Shown one piece after another: positions 51,672 to 59,490 of a stretch of DNA of 64,000 bases (positions within the stretch are counted from its first letter, which is position 1; the number at the start of each line of letters is the position of its first letter). This DNA is from a virus. The stretch covers positions 1-64,000 of the IMG/VR virus record IMGVR_UViG_3300028859_000011; one strand, given 5' to 3'. The translations under genes and the position numbers were made by a program. A model generated the notes under the pieces. It searched no databases and was not told the DNA's origin. It saw nothing but the letters and a program-made list of their open reading frames with translations.

Positions 51672-51765
51672 ATATGAGAATAGTAAGTATAAAGTATTTT
51701 TTAAGGCCAACTGCCCATTGTTCTAATGGCTGTTAGATATGGGCATCGGGAGATGCCCTTTTATT
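51672..51765 (+). ncRNA. small structured RNA with alternative terminator/antiterminator folds
   Basis: GC-richer than its surroundings. TGCCCAT (51712-51718) can pair with ATGGGCA (51739-51745), enclosing a CTAA/TTAG hairpin. The overlapping GGGCATC (51741-51747) can instead pair with GATGCCC (51752-51758) around a GGGA loop, followed by TTTTATTTT, a strong terminator. The two folds exclude each other. A 20-codon frame starts at 51674 and ends at 51736 within it (MRIVSIKYFLRPTAHCSNGC). It faces the end of the minus-strand gene at 51761. Confidence 0.6.
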
Positions 51766-52138
51766 TTGGTTCGTCAAATATAACATTCCAATTATTTAAT
51801 TTATGCCAACCACTAGGCATTAATATTTCTAATTCATTTGATAATAAATTATCAAATGTAACATATTCTTTTACTTTACCGTTTTTTACTTTGTCAGAAA
51901 TTTTAAATTTATCATTTAATTTGGTTCTTAAAATAACCATTTTAGATTCTCCTCCTTTATATTTAGCATAATATTTAGCATAATTTATATCATTAGTAAA
52001 AGATATTGATGACTTTTCATCACCTGTATTATTAGTTTTCATATATCCATCATTTTGTATATGTAATGACTGCCCTCTACCTGTACCATGATAAATATAA
52101 TTATCATCATTATCAAATTTATTAAAAGTTGTAATCAT
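51761..52138 (-). CDS. ADP-ribosyltransferase-like protein with targeting-like N-terminus
   Basis: A 125-residue protein. It begins MITTFNKFDN, a variant of the N-terminal tag. Then YIYHGTGRGQSLHIQNDGYM (about 13-32) gives the Y-H-G-T-x(n)-I-x-x-x-G motif, SISFTNDINYAKYYAKY (about 44-60) the S-F-T-x-x-x-x-A-x-x-Y-A motif, and SNELEILMPSGW (about 101-112) a late Glu. This H-Y-E-type order is that of small ADP-ribosyltransferase-like domains. It is short but seems complete. In T4 the head-packaged Alt is also an ADP-ribosyltransferase. Catalysis is not shown. Confidence 0.6.
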   Translation of the reverse strand: MITTFNKFDNDDNYIYHGTGRGQSLHIQNDGYMKTNNTGDEKSSISFTNDINYAKYYAKYKGGESKMVILRTKLNDKFKISDKVKNGKVKEYVTFDNLLSNELEILMPSGWHKLNNWNVIFDEPK

Positions 52139-52162
52139 ATTTTAAATTATTTTAAATTATTT

Positions 52163-52468
52163 TTAATCATATTTATCTATCAAAGGTTTAATTAATAAAT
52201 ATGTTAAGTAACATATAAAACTTCCAATAAATCCATATATTGGAATTATTAATAAACTCATAATAGTTAGTTCATGATAATATATCATTAATAAAGTTTT
52301 AATTATAATACCCCAATAGAATCCGCTGCACTGACAGCACTTTAATAACTTACCTAATGATTGATTCATTTCTTGTATTTTATCTCTTATATGCTTAAAT
52401 ATATAAGATTGGGTTGTTATTAATGTTGCTCCAATTGTTGCTAATATAAATAATAAAAAGGTTAACAT
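52163..52468 (-). CDS. membrane protein with CCQCSGFYWG motif
   Basis: A 101-residue protein with membrane helices at about 2-20, 55-75 and 77-96, and a cytosolic or periplasmic loop bearing L-K-C-C-Q-C-S-G-F-Y-W-G. The C-x-x-C-x-G-F-W-x-G motif marks a family of small phage and bacterial membrane proteins (DUF1360-like). The function is unknown. The gene shares one base with its upstream neighbour. Confidence 0.65.
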   Translation of the reverse strand: MLTFLLFILATIGATLITTQSYIFKHIRDKIQEMNQSLGKLLKCCQCSGFYWGIIIKTLLMIYYHELTIMSLLIIPIYGFIGSFICYLTYLLIKPLIDKYD

Positions 52469-53595
52469 TATTCTTTATTTTTTTTATCAAGTTCAGATAT
52501 TATTTCATCTAATGTCATTCCTTTTATATAATAATTATATACATCATATCTTTCATAACCAAATGATGAGTCATAATGTTTATAAAGTTCATTCATTAGT
52601 CTATTATACTTACTAATTTCTTCTAAATTTTTAAACTCACCAACTTCATAATAAATTGATTCAATTACTATTGTTTCTTTTGGATTAAATATCGCATACG
52701 TATTGTGTTTTTTTTCTTTTGCGACATAACCAACAAATCCTAATTTTTCAATTGTATTAGATACAGAATCATTTTCATAATATCTCCAAGTATCATCTAA
52801 TTTTATTTTTTTTGGTTTTTTATTCCATGATTTTTTATATTTAGAAGCATATTCTTTCATCATATTTTCTTTTGCGATGTTATATAATTCTACTCCTTTT
52901 TCATATTGTTCATCTGTTATTTCAATATTTAAATATGTTTTGTGATATTTTTTATCAAGAAATATCCCAGTTAAATGATCAGATATTCTATAAATATCAG
53001 TTCCTTTAAATATACTTTTTATATAATTTCTAAAATCTTCAAAATATTTACGATATTCATATCCAAATTTATTATCTCCGTATGATATTGATTCTGCACC
53101 ATTTAAATAATATGAAAAAGTTTTTTTATCAATTGTATAAACATAATCGTCATCAACATCAACAACTATTAATTTATCATATTTATAATATGGATCATCT
53201 ACGTTATCTCCAATTTTAGCATTTATTATATTATCAACTGGTTCTATAATATCATCTCCTTTTAATAATTCTAAAATATCTTGTTTTTTATAATCCGTAG
53301 GAAAACAAAAATTGCTCATATAACAAGTAATTTTATCTGGTAATGCATCATCTAATTGTTTTAAATGCTCTTCTATATTTGCATCAAATATTTTACCATT
53401 TAATTTACATGTATAAATAACTGGAGATTGATCTAACTCATTATCACTTGATTTTTCACTTGCGTAGTCATATGCAAATTTACTATTATCTGAAAAAAAT
53501 GTTATATTATTTTTAAATTTAGAAAATAAATATGGTGAGCCATGATATAATGTAAAATTTGACATCATTTTTTCAAATGTTTTTAAATATTTCAT
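52468..53595 (-). CDS. ADP-ribosyltransferase-like protein with capsid-targeting-like N-terminus
   Basis: A 375-residue protein. Residues 1-10 MKYLKTFEKM are a clear N-terminal tag. FTLYHGSPYLFSKFKNNITF (about 14-33) followed by FSDNSKFAYDYASE (34-47) has the Y-H-G-S ... F-x-F-S-x-N-x-x-x-A-x-x-Y-A pattern of ADP-ribosyltransferase-like domains. A late E is available in the YAIFNPKETIVIES segment (about 300-313). The central 200 residues are not recognised. The pairing of targeting tag and ART-like domain is the arrangement of T4 Alt, which is injected with the DNA and modifies host RNA polymerase. Confidence 0.6.
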   Translation of the reverse strand: MKYLKTFEKMMSNFTLYHGSPYLFSKFKNNITFFSDNSKFAYDYASEKSSDNELDQSPVIYTCKLNGKIFDANIEEHLKQLDDALPDKITCYMSNFCFPTDYKKQDILELLKGDDIIEPVDNIINAKIGDNVDDPYYKYDKLIVVDVDDDYVYTIDKKTFSYYLNGAESISYGDNKFGYEYRKYFEDFRNYIKSIFKGTDIYRISDHLTGIFLDKKYHKTYLNIEITDEQYEKGVELYNIAKENMMKEYASKYKKSWNKKPKKIKLDDTWRYYENDSVSNTIEKLGFVGYVAKEKKHNTYAIFNPKETIVIESIYYEVGEFKNLEEISKYNRLMNELYKHYDSSFGYERYDVYNYYIKGMTLDEIISELDKKNKE

Positions 53596-53646
53596 AAATT
53601 ATTATTATTTTATTATGTTATATATTAATATATCAAATCTTTTTTA

Positions 53647-53654
53647 TATCTTTG
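53647..53654 (+). promoter_or_regulatory. host-type promoter -7 element TATCTTTG
   Basis: Fits TAnnTTTG, 28 bases before the ATG at 53683, the first of a long run of small plus-strand genes. No TTG at -33. Confidence 0.5.
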
Positions 53655-53682
53655 TAATTAGAATAATTAAATAAAAAATTAT

Positions 53683-54189
53683 ATGAAATCATTTGAAACT
53701 ATATTTAACAATTGGATAAGTAGTAAAGTTGAATTTCAACTTAAAATAATAGATAACATTGCATCTGAAACGGGAGTTGATCCTGAAAAATGGTTTATTG
53801 AAAATTTTTTACGTAGGCATATCGGAGATTATACTGAAGATGATTTTTTAAACGTTCTTCTACAAGAATATATAGGTTATTTATCTAATGAATTTGACAA
53901 AATTGTAGGGGTTTATTTAGAAAGTGATAAACATAATATGTATGGAGAACCAATATATGACATATATATAACATTAGAATATGATTTTGATAATAATAAT
54001 ATTTTTATTAATGAAGAGTACGGAGAAAGAGTTGATATTGAAAAAGTCATACAATCAGTATCTCTTAATAATAGATCTGTGTTGATGAAAAATAAATTAT
54101 TTTCATATATCATTAATAAAACAAATTTAAATATTTTTTCTAAAAAAGATATAAGAGCATTAAAATTGAAACAATTAAATGAAATATAA
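53683..54189 (+). CDS. unknown protein with basic C-terminal tag
   Basis: A 168-residue acidic protein, MKSFETIFNNW at the start (loosely like the N-terminal tag) and IRALKLKQLNEI at the end (an exact basic tag). The AATGAAATATAAA bases at its end encode NEI-stop and also the MKYK start of the next gene. Confidence 0.65.
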   Translation: MKSFETIFNNWISSKVEFQLKIIDNIASETGVDPEKWFIENFLRRHIGDYTEDDFLNVLLQEYIGYLSNEFDKIVGVYLESDKHNMYGEPIYDIYITLEYDFDNNNIFINEEYGERVDIEKVIQSVSLNNRSVLMKNKLFSYIINKTNLNIFSKKDIRALKLKQLNEI

Positions 54190-54391
54190 AATTAATGATA
54201 TTGTATTGCTTAATAATGATATTAAATTAAAAATAATAGAAATTGGTGAAATTTCATTGTATTATGTAGTAGTATATTTAACAGAATCACGTCGCACTTA
54301 TATTGATTCTGAATATTTAGATTATAATTCATATCTAATAGATATTAAATATTTAAGAAAAGAAAAATTAAATAAATTATATGAAATATAA
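54179..54391 (+). CDS. small paralogue with basic C-terminal tag
   Basis: A 70-residue protein: MKYKINDIVLLNND, a small SH3-like opening, and YLRKEKLNKLYEI at the end. Overlaps both neighbours by 11 bases through the shared AATGAAATATAAA-type junction. Confidence 0.65.
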   Translation: MKYKINDIVLLNNDIKLKIIEIGEISLYYVVVYLTESRRTYIDSEYLDYNSYLIDIKYLRKEKLNKLYEI

Positions 54392-54617
54392 AGTAGGAGA
54401 TATTGTAGTTGGAAACATTGTAGTTGGAAACATTTTTAAAATCGAAATTATAAGTATTTTGAATAATGAATATGAATATTGTCTAACATGCAGGTCAAAT
54501 AAAAAAATTACGAAATGGTGCACGATATCAATTGATAATTATACTAAATTAGATGATCAATATCTTAGAAAAGAAAAATTAAAGAAATTATATGATACTT
54601 CAGCAGTGGTTAAATAG
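54381..54617 (+). CDS. small paralogue with basic tag and hexapeptide repeat
   Basis: A 78-residue protein: MKYKVGDIVVGNIVVGNIFK contains a direct repeat of IVVGN. The tag YLRKEKLKKLYDTS is followed by an extra SAVVK read through into the next gene's start. A paralogue of the previous gene. Confidence 0.65.
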   Translation: MKYKVGDIVVGNIVVGNIFKIEIISILNNEYEYCLTCRSNKKITKWCTISIDNYTKLDDQYLRKEKLKKLYDTSAVVK

Positions 54618-55152
54618 TCAAGATTTTTTAGAAAAAGATCAATTTGAAAAAAGAAAAATATTAAAAAGATGCATACTTACAGATAAATTTTGTATAATAG
54701 GTAAAACTGTTATATGCTTTGAAACTGAACGGTATTGTAATGAAAACAATAAAAGATATTATGATCCATCAATTAAAGGATGTAATTTAACTATTGGTAA
54801 ATCATATAATATATTAGATCATAATATTGGTAAAATAAAAGTTTTAAATGATAACAATAAAAAAGTATGGTGCACAATTAAAAGATTTATATATTCAATA
54901 AAATATGAGAGAAGAGATAAATTAAAACAAATTGATAACGAAGAAAATGATATATCAGATAAAAAATTAATTTGTGTTTTATGCGGGCAAGAATGGGGAG
55001 TAGAAAATAAGTTTACAAATACTTGTGAAAATATCGAATGTAATGGTTTCTGTACTTGGGGATATTCTCCTATGAAACCAGAAAGTTTTACAATTGATGA
55101 TAACGGATTTTGGCATTTAAAACCAATTCCGAAAGATTTAAATAATTTATAA
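54592..55152 (+). CDS. paralogue with added C-terminal zinc ribbon
   Basis: A 186-residue protein. Residues about 30-115 match the small SH3-like family (VICFETERYC ... NLTIGKSYNILD) and end YERRDKLKQID, the tag, now internal. From about 135 a zinc-ribbon follows: CVLCGQEWG, then CENIECNGFC. This looks like a fusion of a tagged paralogue with a zinc-binding domain. The start at 54592 overlaps the previous gene by 26 bases. Confidence 0.6.
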   Translation: MILQQWLNSQDFLEKDQFEKRKILKRCILTDKFCIIGKTVICFETERYCNENNKRYYDPSIKGCNLTIGKSYNILDHNIGKIKVLNDNNKKVWCTIKRFIYSIKYERRDKLKQIDNEENDISDKKLICVLCGQEWGVENKFTNTCENIECNGFCTWGYSPMKPESFTIDDNGFWHLKPIPKDLNNL

Positions 55153-55162
55153 ATAATATATT

Positions 55163-55552
55163 ATGCTAGATAAAAAATCAACAAGTCTTATTAAAAATTA
55201 TGCTATTAGTACTGGTAAAAAAATAAACGTAAAAAGTGGTAGATGTAGATATAATTTTAGATGCCAAATGAATGCTGTTAATGATGCATTAAGTAGCAAT
55301 CAATCGACATTAGGAATGTGCATATGTATAAATGATGACTCATGTTTTATTCATTTTATTAATATATCTAAAAATAATACATATATTGATAATACTTTAG
55401 GACAATGGTCAATTAAATATAACTATTATTTAGTAAAAATAATTGATAAAAAAGATTTTTTAAATATAAATGATATATTTACTCAATATAGAAAAGAATT
55501 ACATCAAAAATTACCATTATATTTAAGAATGATAAATACAGTAGAATTTTAA
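55163..55552 (+). CDS. conserved small protein, papain-like Cys-His-Asp arrangement possible
   Basis: A 129-residue protein: GRCRYNFRCQMNAVNDAL (about 26-43), DDSCFIHFINI (about 58-68), NTYIDNTLGQWSIKYNYYLV (about 72-91). A Cys at the head of a helix, a His in a strand and an Asp in the next strand give the order of papain-like folds. I know similar hypothetical proteins from large phages. Activity is conjecture. Confidence 0.5.
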   Translation: MLDKKSTSLIKNYAISTGKKINVKSGRCRYNFRCQMNAVNDALSSNQSTLGMCICINDDSCFIHFINISKNNTYIDNTLGQWSIKYNYYLVKIIDKKDFLNINDIFTQYRKELHQKLPLYLRMINTVEF

Positions 55553-55813
55553 ATGATTATAGATAAAGGATGGGGATATTGGAATTTAAAAAACTCTACA
55601 ATATTTGATGATATAGCATATTATCTATTTGTACAATATTATGTACATGACTACAAAGATTCTCAATTATATATGTCAAATATGGAATATGAGCCACCTA
55701 ATCAAAAATGGTTTTATTTCAGGAAACTTTATTATGAAAAATATTACAATAAAGCAAATATTATATTAAGAAAAGAAAAATTAAATAAAATAAATGAAAC
55801 TATAATAGAATAA
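55553..55813 (+). CDS. small tagged paralogue (WGYWNLKN type)
   Basis: An 86-residue protein, paralogue of 42311-42556 (W-N-L-x-x-x-x-x-x-D-x-x-A-Y). The tag ILRKEKLNKINETIIE is near the C-terminus. Confidence 0.6.
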   Translation: MIIDKGWGYWNLKNSTIFDDIAYYLFVQYYVHDYKDSQLYMSNMEYEPPNQKWFYFRKLYYEKYYNKANIILRKEKLNKINETIIE

Positions 55814-55838
55814 GTTAAACAATAAAAATTATAATATT

Positions 55839-56150
55839 ATGATAGTAGTACATAAAAGTGAAAAATACGGAGATTATTACGGAGAATTAGTTGAGTTTGA
55901 TTACACTACATCCATGAATATTCTTGATTGGAGTAGTAGAGATACCGCAATTTTCTGTACACTACTTGTTAATTTTGGAGTATCAGAAATTCTTTTTGAT
56001 ATGGAGTCAAAAAAAGATTATACTTGTACTGTATATATTGAAACAACAGAAAAAACAGACTATAAAAGTCTAATGATGTTAATTTTTTCAAAACATCCAA
56101 GTGAGTTTTCAGAAGAAACTACTAATCATTTTAGATTGTGGTTTGAATAA
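55839..56150 (+). CDS. unknown small protein
   Basis: A 103-residue protein, acidic and aromatic. No domain and no tag. A short AAAT microsatellite (about 56151-56175) separates it from the next gene. Confidence 0.55.
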   Translation: MIVVHKSEKYGDYYGELVEFDYTTSMNILDWSSRDTAIFCTLLVNFGVSEILFDMESKKDYTCTVYIETTEKTDYKSLMMLIFSKHPSEFSEETTNHFRLWFE

Positions 56151-56182
56151 AAATAAATAAATAAATAAATAAATATAATATT

Positions 56183-56623
56183 ATGTCAAGTGTTACAGAA
56201 AAATTAGAAGAATATTTAGAGTTTTTAAAAACTCCTGAGGGTGAAGAAAGTATTCGTGAGTTCCGAGAAAAATTACAATTAGAAGATGATCAAAATAATA
56301 TTAATATCGAAAGAATTAAAAAAATGTTCAATGATCAAGAAACTTTTGATTCTTTAGTCAATAGAATAATAAGCAAAAATGGAGAAGAATGGAGGGACAA
56401 ATGTTACAAAAATGGTTGTACACCATATCCAACTCAACTATTATACTCATTGTTTGATTTAGCAGAAAAAGAAGGAACTGAAATAACAGAATCTATTGAT
56501 GATTTTACAAGTCATTTTCCGTCTGATATCTGTGAATATAACGGTTGGCAATTTGCTTTGACATATGGTCAAGGTACATGTAGTAGTATATACTACAATA
56601 AAAAATTAATGTATAGAGATTGA
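56183..56623 (+). CDS. unknown acidic protein
   Basis: A 146-residue protein, N-terminal half strongly Glu-rich and helical (SSVTEKLEEYLEFLKTPEG), C-terminal part with YNGWQFALTYGQGTCSSIYY. No domain recognised. Confidence 0.6.
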   Translation: MSSVTEKLEEYLEFLKTPEGEESIREFREKLQLEDDQNNINIERIKKMFNDQETFDSLVNRIISKNGEEWRDKCYKNGCTPYPTQLLYSLFDLAEKEGTEITESIDDFTSHFPSDICEYNGWQFALTYGQGTCSSIYYNKKLMYRD

Positions 56624-56877
56624 ATTCAATTAAAACAGTAAAATCAAGATATAGTATAACTACAATATCATCAAGTTATTATAATACACTTTCATCAAGT
56701 TATAATACAAATGACATTATTTCTGGTTCAACTGGATTATTAGAGCAAGGTTATATATTTGTTCCTTATATAATGTCTACAACAACATCAATTATTACTG
56801 AATCAAGAGAATGGAAGATACAGAGATTAAGAGAAAAACGGATAGAAAAACTTAATAAATTAGGTTGGAATGAATAA
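56620..56877 (+). CDS. small tagged protein, TTG start
   Basis: An 85-residue Ser/Thr-rich protein. The only sensible start is TTG 56620, which overlaps the previous stop (ATTGA). The end RLREKRIEKLNKLGWNE is the basic tag. It overlaps the next gene by 8 bases. Confidence 0.5.
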   Translation: MNSIKTVKSRYSITTISSSYYNTLSSSYNTNDIISGSTGLLEQGYIFVPYIMSTTTSIITESREWKIQRLREKRIEKLNKLGWNE

Positions 56878-57145
56878 TAACGGTTGGAATCAAGGTGATG
56901 AAATAGTATGTATAAATAATAGTAGTTATCCAAATATATTAACTATTGGAAGATCATATAAAATTATTGGAATTCATTGTAATACTAATATTAATAAATA
57001 TCAAGTTATTATTCAATCAAATAGTAATAGTTATACATTAACTGTATTTTGTGATTTGTTTTTATCACTCAATGATTTTAATAAAAAACAAAGACTTGAT
57101 AAGTTAAAAAAACTTAATAAATTATGCAATATAAATATTCAATAG
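56870..57145 (+). CDS. small SH3-like paralogue with basic tag
   Basis: A 91-residue protein: GWNQGDEIVCINNSSYPNIL, then TIGRSYKIIGI, then KKQRLDKLKKLNKL. Paralogue of 57124 and of the 60.6 kb pair. Confidence 0.65.
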   Translation: MNNNGWNQGDEIVCINNSSYPNILTIGRSYKIIGIHCNTNINKYQVIIQSNSNSYTLTVFCDLFLSLNDFNKKQRLDKLKKLNKLCNINIQ

Positions 57146-57381
57146 ATGATAACGTTATCTGCATTTTAAATGATAATGGATATGAAAGATATTTAACAAT
57201 TGGAAAAACATATAAAGTCTTATATGTTTATATTGGAAAAATAACTAAATTAGAACATATATATGTTAACTCTGATATAAAGCATCAAGATATTAAACCA
57301 TTAAGTAGTCAATTTTTAACTATTAATAAATTTAAAAAATTTCAAAGAAAAGAAAAACTAATTAGATTAAATCTATTATAA
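57124..57381 (+). CDS. small SH3-like paralogue with basic tag
   Basis: An 85-residue protein: YSIDDNVICILNDNGYERYL, then TIGKTYKVLYV, then FQRKEKLIRLNLL. Overlaps the previous gene by 22 bases. Confidence 0.65.
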   Translation: MQYKYSIDDNVICILNDNGYERYLTIGKTYKVLYVYIGKITKLEHIYVNSDIKHQDIKPLSSQFLTINKFKKFQRKEKLIRLNLL

Positions 57382-57404
57382 CAATAATAAAAATAAAATA
57401 GTAT

Positions 57405-57626
57405 ATGAAGATATTAAGAAAAAATGACACTTTTAAAAAATTACCTGATGGAAGTATTAATGAAGTTGTTAGTATAAAATCTTATATTGAACAAGGATGG
57501 AAATATTGTTCGAAAAAAGAATATAAAGATTTTTTCAAATCAGGAGTTTCAGAGAAATTAGAAGAAAAGAAAATAGAAAAAGCTGAAAATAAAGAAAAAA
57601 AGAAAGAAAAAAAGAAAAATAAATGA
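57405..57626 (+). CDS. small Lys/Glu-tailed protein
   Basis: A 73-residue protein. SYIEQGWKYCSKKEYKDFFK near 28-47 matches a short module common in large-phage proteins; the tail is alternating Lys and Glu. It overlaps the deformylase gene by 4 bases. Confidence 0.55.
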   Translation: MKILRKNDTFKKLPDGSINEVVSIKSYIEQGWKYCSKKEYKDFFKSGVSEKLEEKKIEKAENKEKKKEKKKNK

Positions 57627-58057
57627 TTTTAGATATAATCAAATATGATGATTCTAACTCAGGTAAATTACGAAAAATAAATGTAGACGTAAAAAAAGAA
57701 AATCCTTTTTTAATTTCTTTGATTAAAGATATGTTTGAAACTATTAATTATCATAATTTTGAATTTGGATTATCTGCGCCACAAGTTGGACACAATTTAA
57801 ATTTATTTGTAATTAATAATCCTGATTTAAAAGAAGTATTTATAAATCCAGAAATAAAACTTGATGGATTTCTTATACAAAATAAAGAAAAATGCTTAAG
57901 CTTTCCTAATTTAGAATTTCCAATTAATAGAAGATCAATAGTTCATATTAAATATTATGATATTAATTGGAATTATAAATTATCTACATTTAAAGATTTA
58001 AATGCCATCGCAATTCAACATCAATTTGATCATATTAACGGTAAATTAATAATATAA
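57623..58057 (+). CDS. def: peptide deformylase homologue with HQxxH in place of HExxH
   Basis: A 144-residue deformylase-fold protein. Motif 1 FGLSAPQVG (about 51-59) matches G-L-A-A-P-Q-V-G. Motif 2 KEKCLSFP (about 92-99) keeps the zinc-ligand Cys, but Gly is replaced by Lys. Motif 3 is AIQHQFDHING (about 131-141): both His ligands are kept, but the catalytic Glu of H-E-x-x-H is Gln (codon CAA). Phage deformylases normally keep the Glu. The protein may therefore bind but not deformylate, or be slow. It lacks the C-terminal extension, as other phage forms do. Confidence 0.88.
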   Translation: MILDIIKYDDSNSGKLRKINVDVKKENPFLISLIKDMFETINYHNFEFGLSAPQVGHNLNLFVINNPDLKEVFINPEIKLDGFLIQNKEKCLSFPNLEFPINRRSIVHIKYYDINWNYKLSTFKDLNAIAIQHQFDHINGKLII

Positions 58058-58063
58058 AATATA

Positions 58064-58435
58064 ATGAAAGCACCAAACGAAATTAGCGTAATTTCAATTA
58101 ACAATAAAGAAGACGTTTTAAAAACAATTGAACTTTTTAACAAAATTGGAATTAATGTATTTAAAGATAAACTATCAAAGAATTGGTTTATTTTGTCCGA
58201 AGAAGAAATAACAAAATGTTTTCTAATATCAGATAATGACGGTAACTGGAGACTACAATCTCATTTTTTAACAGATGGAATATCAGTTAAACAATTAGAA
58301 GAAATTATTAATACAGTATTATCAATAAATGAACAAATTAAAAATGATATTGGAAGTGTGAATAATTTAAAAAATGAACTTAAAAAATTTAAAAAATCAA
58401 TTAAAGAATTTGAAAATAAATTAAATTCATTATAA
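58064..58435 (+). CDS. unknown protein with C-terminal coiled coil
   Basis: A 123-residue protein. The first 80 residues look like a small alpha/beta domain (KNWFILSEEEITKCFLISDN); residues 85-123 are a Lys/Glu/Asn heptad-like coiled coil. The function is unknown. Confidence 0.6.
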   Translation: MKAPNEISVISINNKEDVLKTIELFNKIGINVFKDKLSKNWFILSEEEITKCFLISDNDGNWRLQSHFLTDGISVKQLEEIINTVLSINEQIKNDIGSVNNLKNELKKFKKSIKEFENKLNSL

Positions 58436-58436
58436 T

Positions 58437-58814
58437 ATGTTTAATAGGAAAAAGAAAGAAAGAAAAAGAAAACTAAAATATGAAGAATTAAATAAATTGT
58501 TCAGGATTAAACATGGAATTATTTGTAATTGGCGGAACAGAAAATATTCTTATCCTCCAGATACAATAGAAGGAAAAAATTTTCATAAAAATTTTTATTA
58601 TTTTTTTGTACAGGAATATGGTAATTTTTCACATTCTTTCAATGAATTTGCTTGTGTTAATTATGCTTTTGATCCAAAATTTGATCATTATCCAGTTGAA
58701 AAACTAAAAGAATTATATGATAAGATTGAAATAACTTTTCCTGAACCATTTATTCAAATTAATAGATTAAAAAAACTGAAATATATAAATTCTGTTAAAT
58801 ATGAAGAAAGGTGA
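58437..58814 (+). CDS. unknown basic protein
   Basis: A 125-residue protein with a very basic N-terminus (NRKKKERKRKLKYEELNKL). A mid-region YFFVQEYGNFSHSFNEFACV is aromatic. Near the end INRLKKLKYINSVKYEER is tag-like and is read through the start of the next gene. Confidence 0.55.
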   Translation: MFNRKKKERKRKLKYEELNKLFRIKHGIICNWRNRKYSYPPDTIEGKNFHKNFYYFFVQEYGNFSHSFNEFACVNYAFDPKFDHYPVEKLKELYDKIEITFPEPFIQINRLKKLKYINSVKYEER

Positions 58815-59031
58815 TAAAATTACTTATATGAGTAACGATATTTGTATTTTCGATAAATATAAAACATATACTATTATTAATATACACAAAGATATTATAA
58901 CAAATGTGAGTTATCTTGATAATTATAAAAATTTATGTTATATAGTTTGTAGTTATACTATGAATAAATTCATAACATATAATCAATATAGAAAATTAAA
59001 ATTAAATAAAATTAATGAAAAAATATGTTAG
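58801..59031 (+). CDS. small SH3-like paralogue with basic tag
   Basis: A 76-residue protein: MKKGDKITYMSND, then FDKYKTYTIINIH, then YRKLKLNKINEKIC. Overlaps the genes on each side. Confidence 0.6.
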   Translation: MKKGDKITYMSNDICIFDKYKTYTIINIHKDIITNVSYLDNYKNLCYIVCSYTMNKFITYNQYRKLKLNKINEKIC

Positions 59032-59207
59032 TAAAAGAATTAATAGAAAAAATAGAAGAATTAAGAGTAATATATCCTAATATTGATGATATTGAAATTG
59101 GACCACTTTTTGATGATAGTGCAGTGATGATGATTAGTGATTTGACGATAGAAGAAGGAACAGGATGGGAAACTGACGATGCAATTGGTATAATTTGGAA
59201 TTGTTAA
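59025..59207 (+). CDS. unknown small acidic protein
   Basis: A 60-residue acidic protein, VKELIEKIEELRVIYPNIDD. No tag; the function is unknown. Confidence 0.55.
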   Translation: MLVKELIEKIEELRVIYPNIDDIEIGPLFDDSAVMMISDLTIEEGTGWETDDAIGIIWNC

Positions 59208-59234
59208 GTTTTTATAAAAAAAAATAAATATTAA

Positions 59235-59477
59235 ATGTTAGAGGAAATTATAAATAATTATCCAGATGAAGAAATATTATCTGCTGATGGATTAGATGAT
59301 GCAGTTATTGGACTTGAAATAAACTCAATGAGATTGATATACTCAGTATCAAAATGTATTGAAATATTTATAAATGACGGCATGACAGAAGAAGAAGCAG
59401 AAGAATATTTTGAATATAATACTGCTAACGCTTATGTGGGTGATCATACACCAATATGGTGCTACGATGATTTTTAA
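59235..59477 (+). CDS. conserved small phage protein (DGLDDAVIG family)
   Basis: An 80-residue protein: SADGLDDAVIGLEINSMRLI, then MTEEEAEEYFEYNTANAYVG and TPIW. I know this pattern as a widespread hypothetical protein of phages. The function is unknown. Confidence 0.7.
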   Translation: MLEEIINNYPDEEILSADGLDDAVIGLEINSMRLIYSVSKCIEIFINDGMTEEEAEEYFEYNTANAYVGDHTPIWCYDDF

Positions 59478-59490
59478 AAATAACAATATT

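Noticed and set aside
56150-56175. AAAT microsatellite as a phase-variation switch.
   Set aside because: It is between genes in an already A/T-rich leader and unit length (4) gives no coding effect; low interest.
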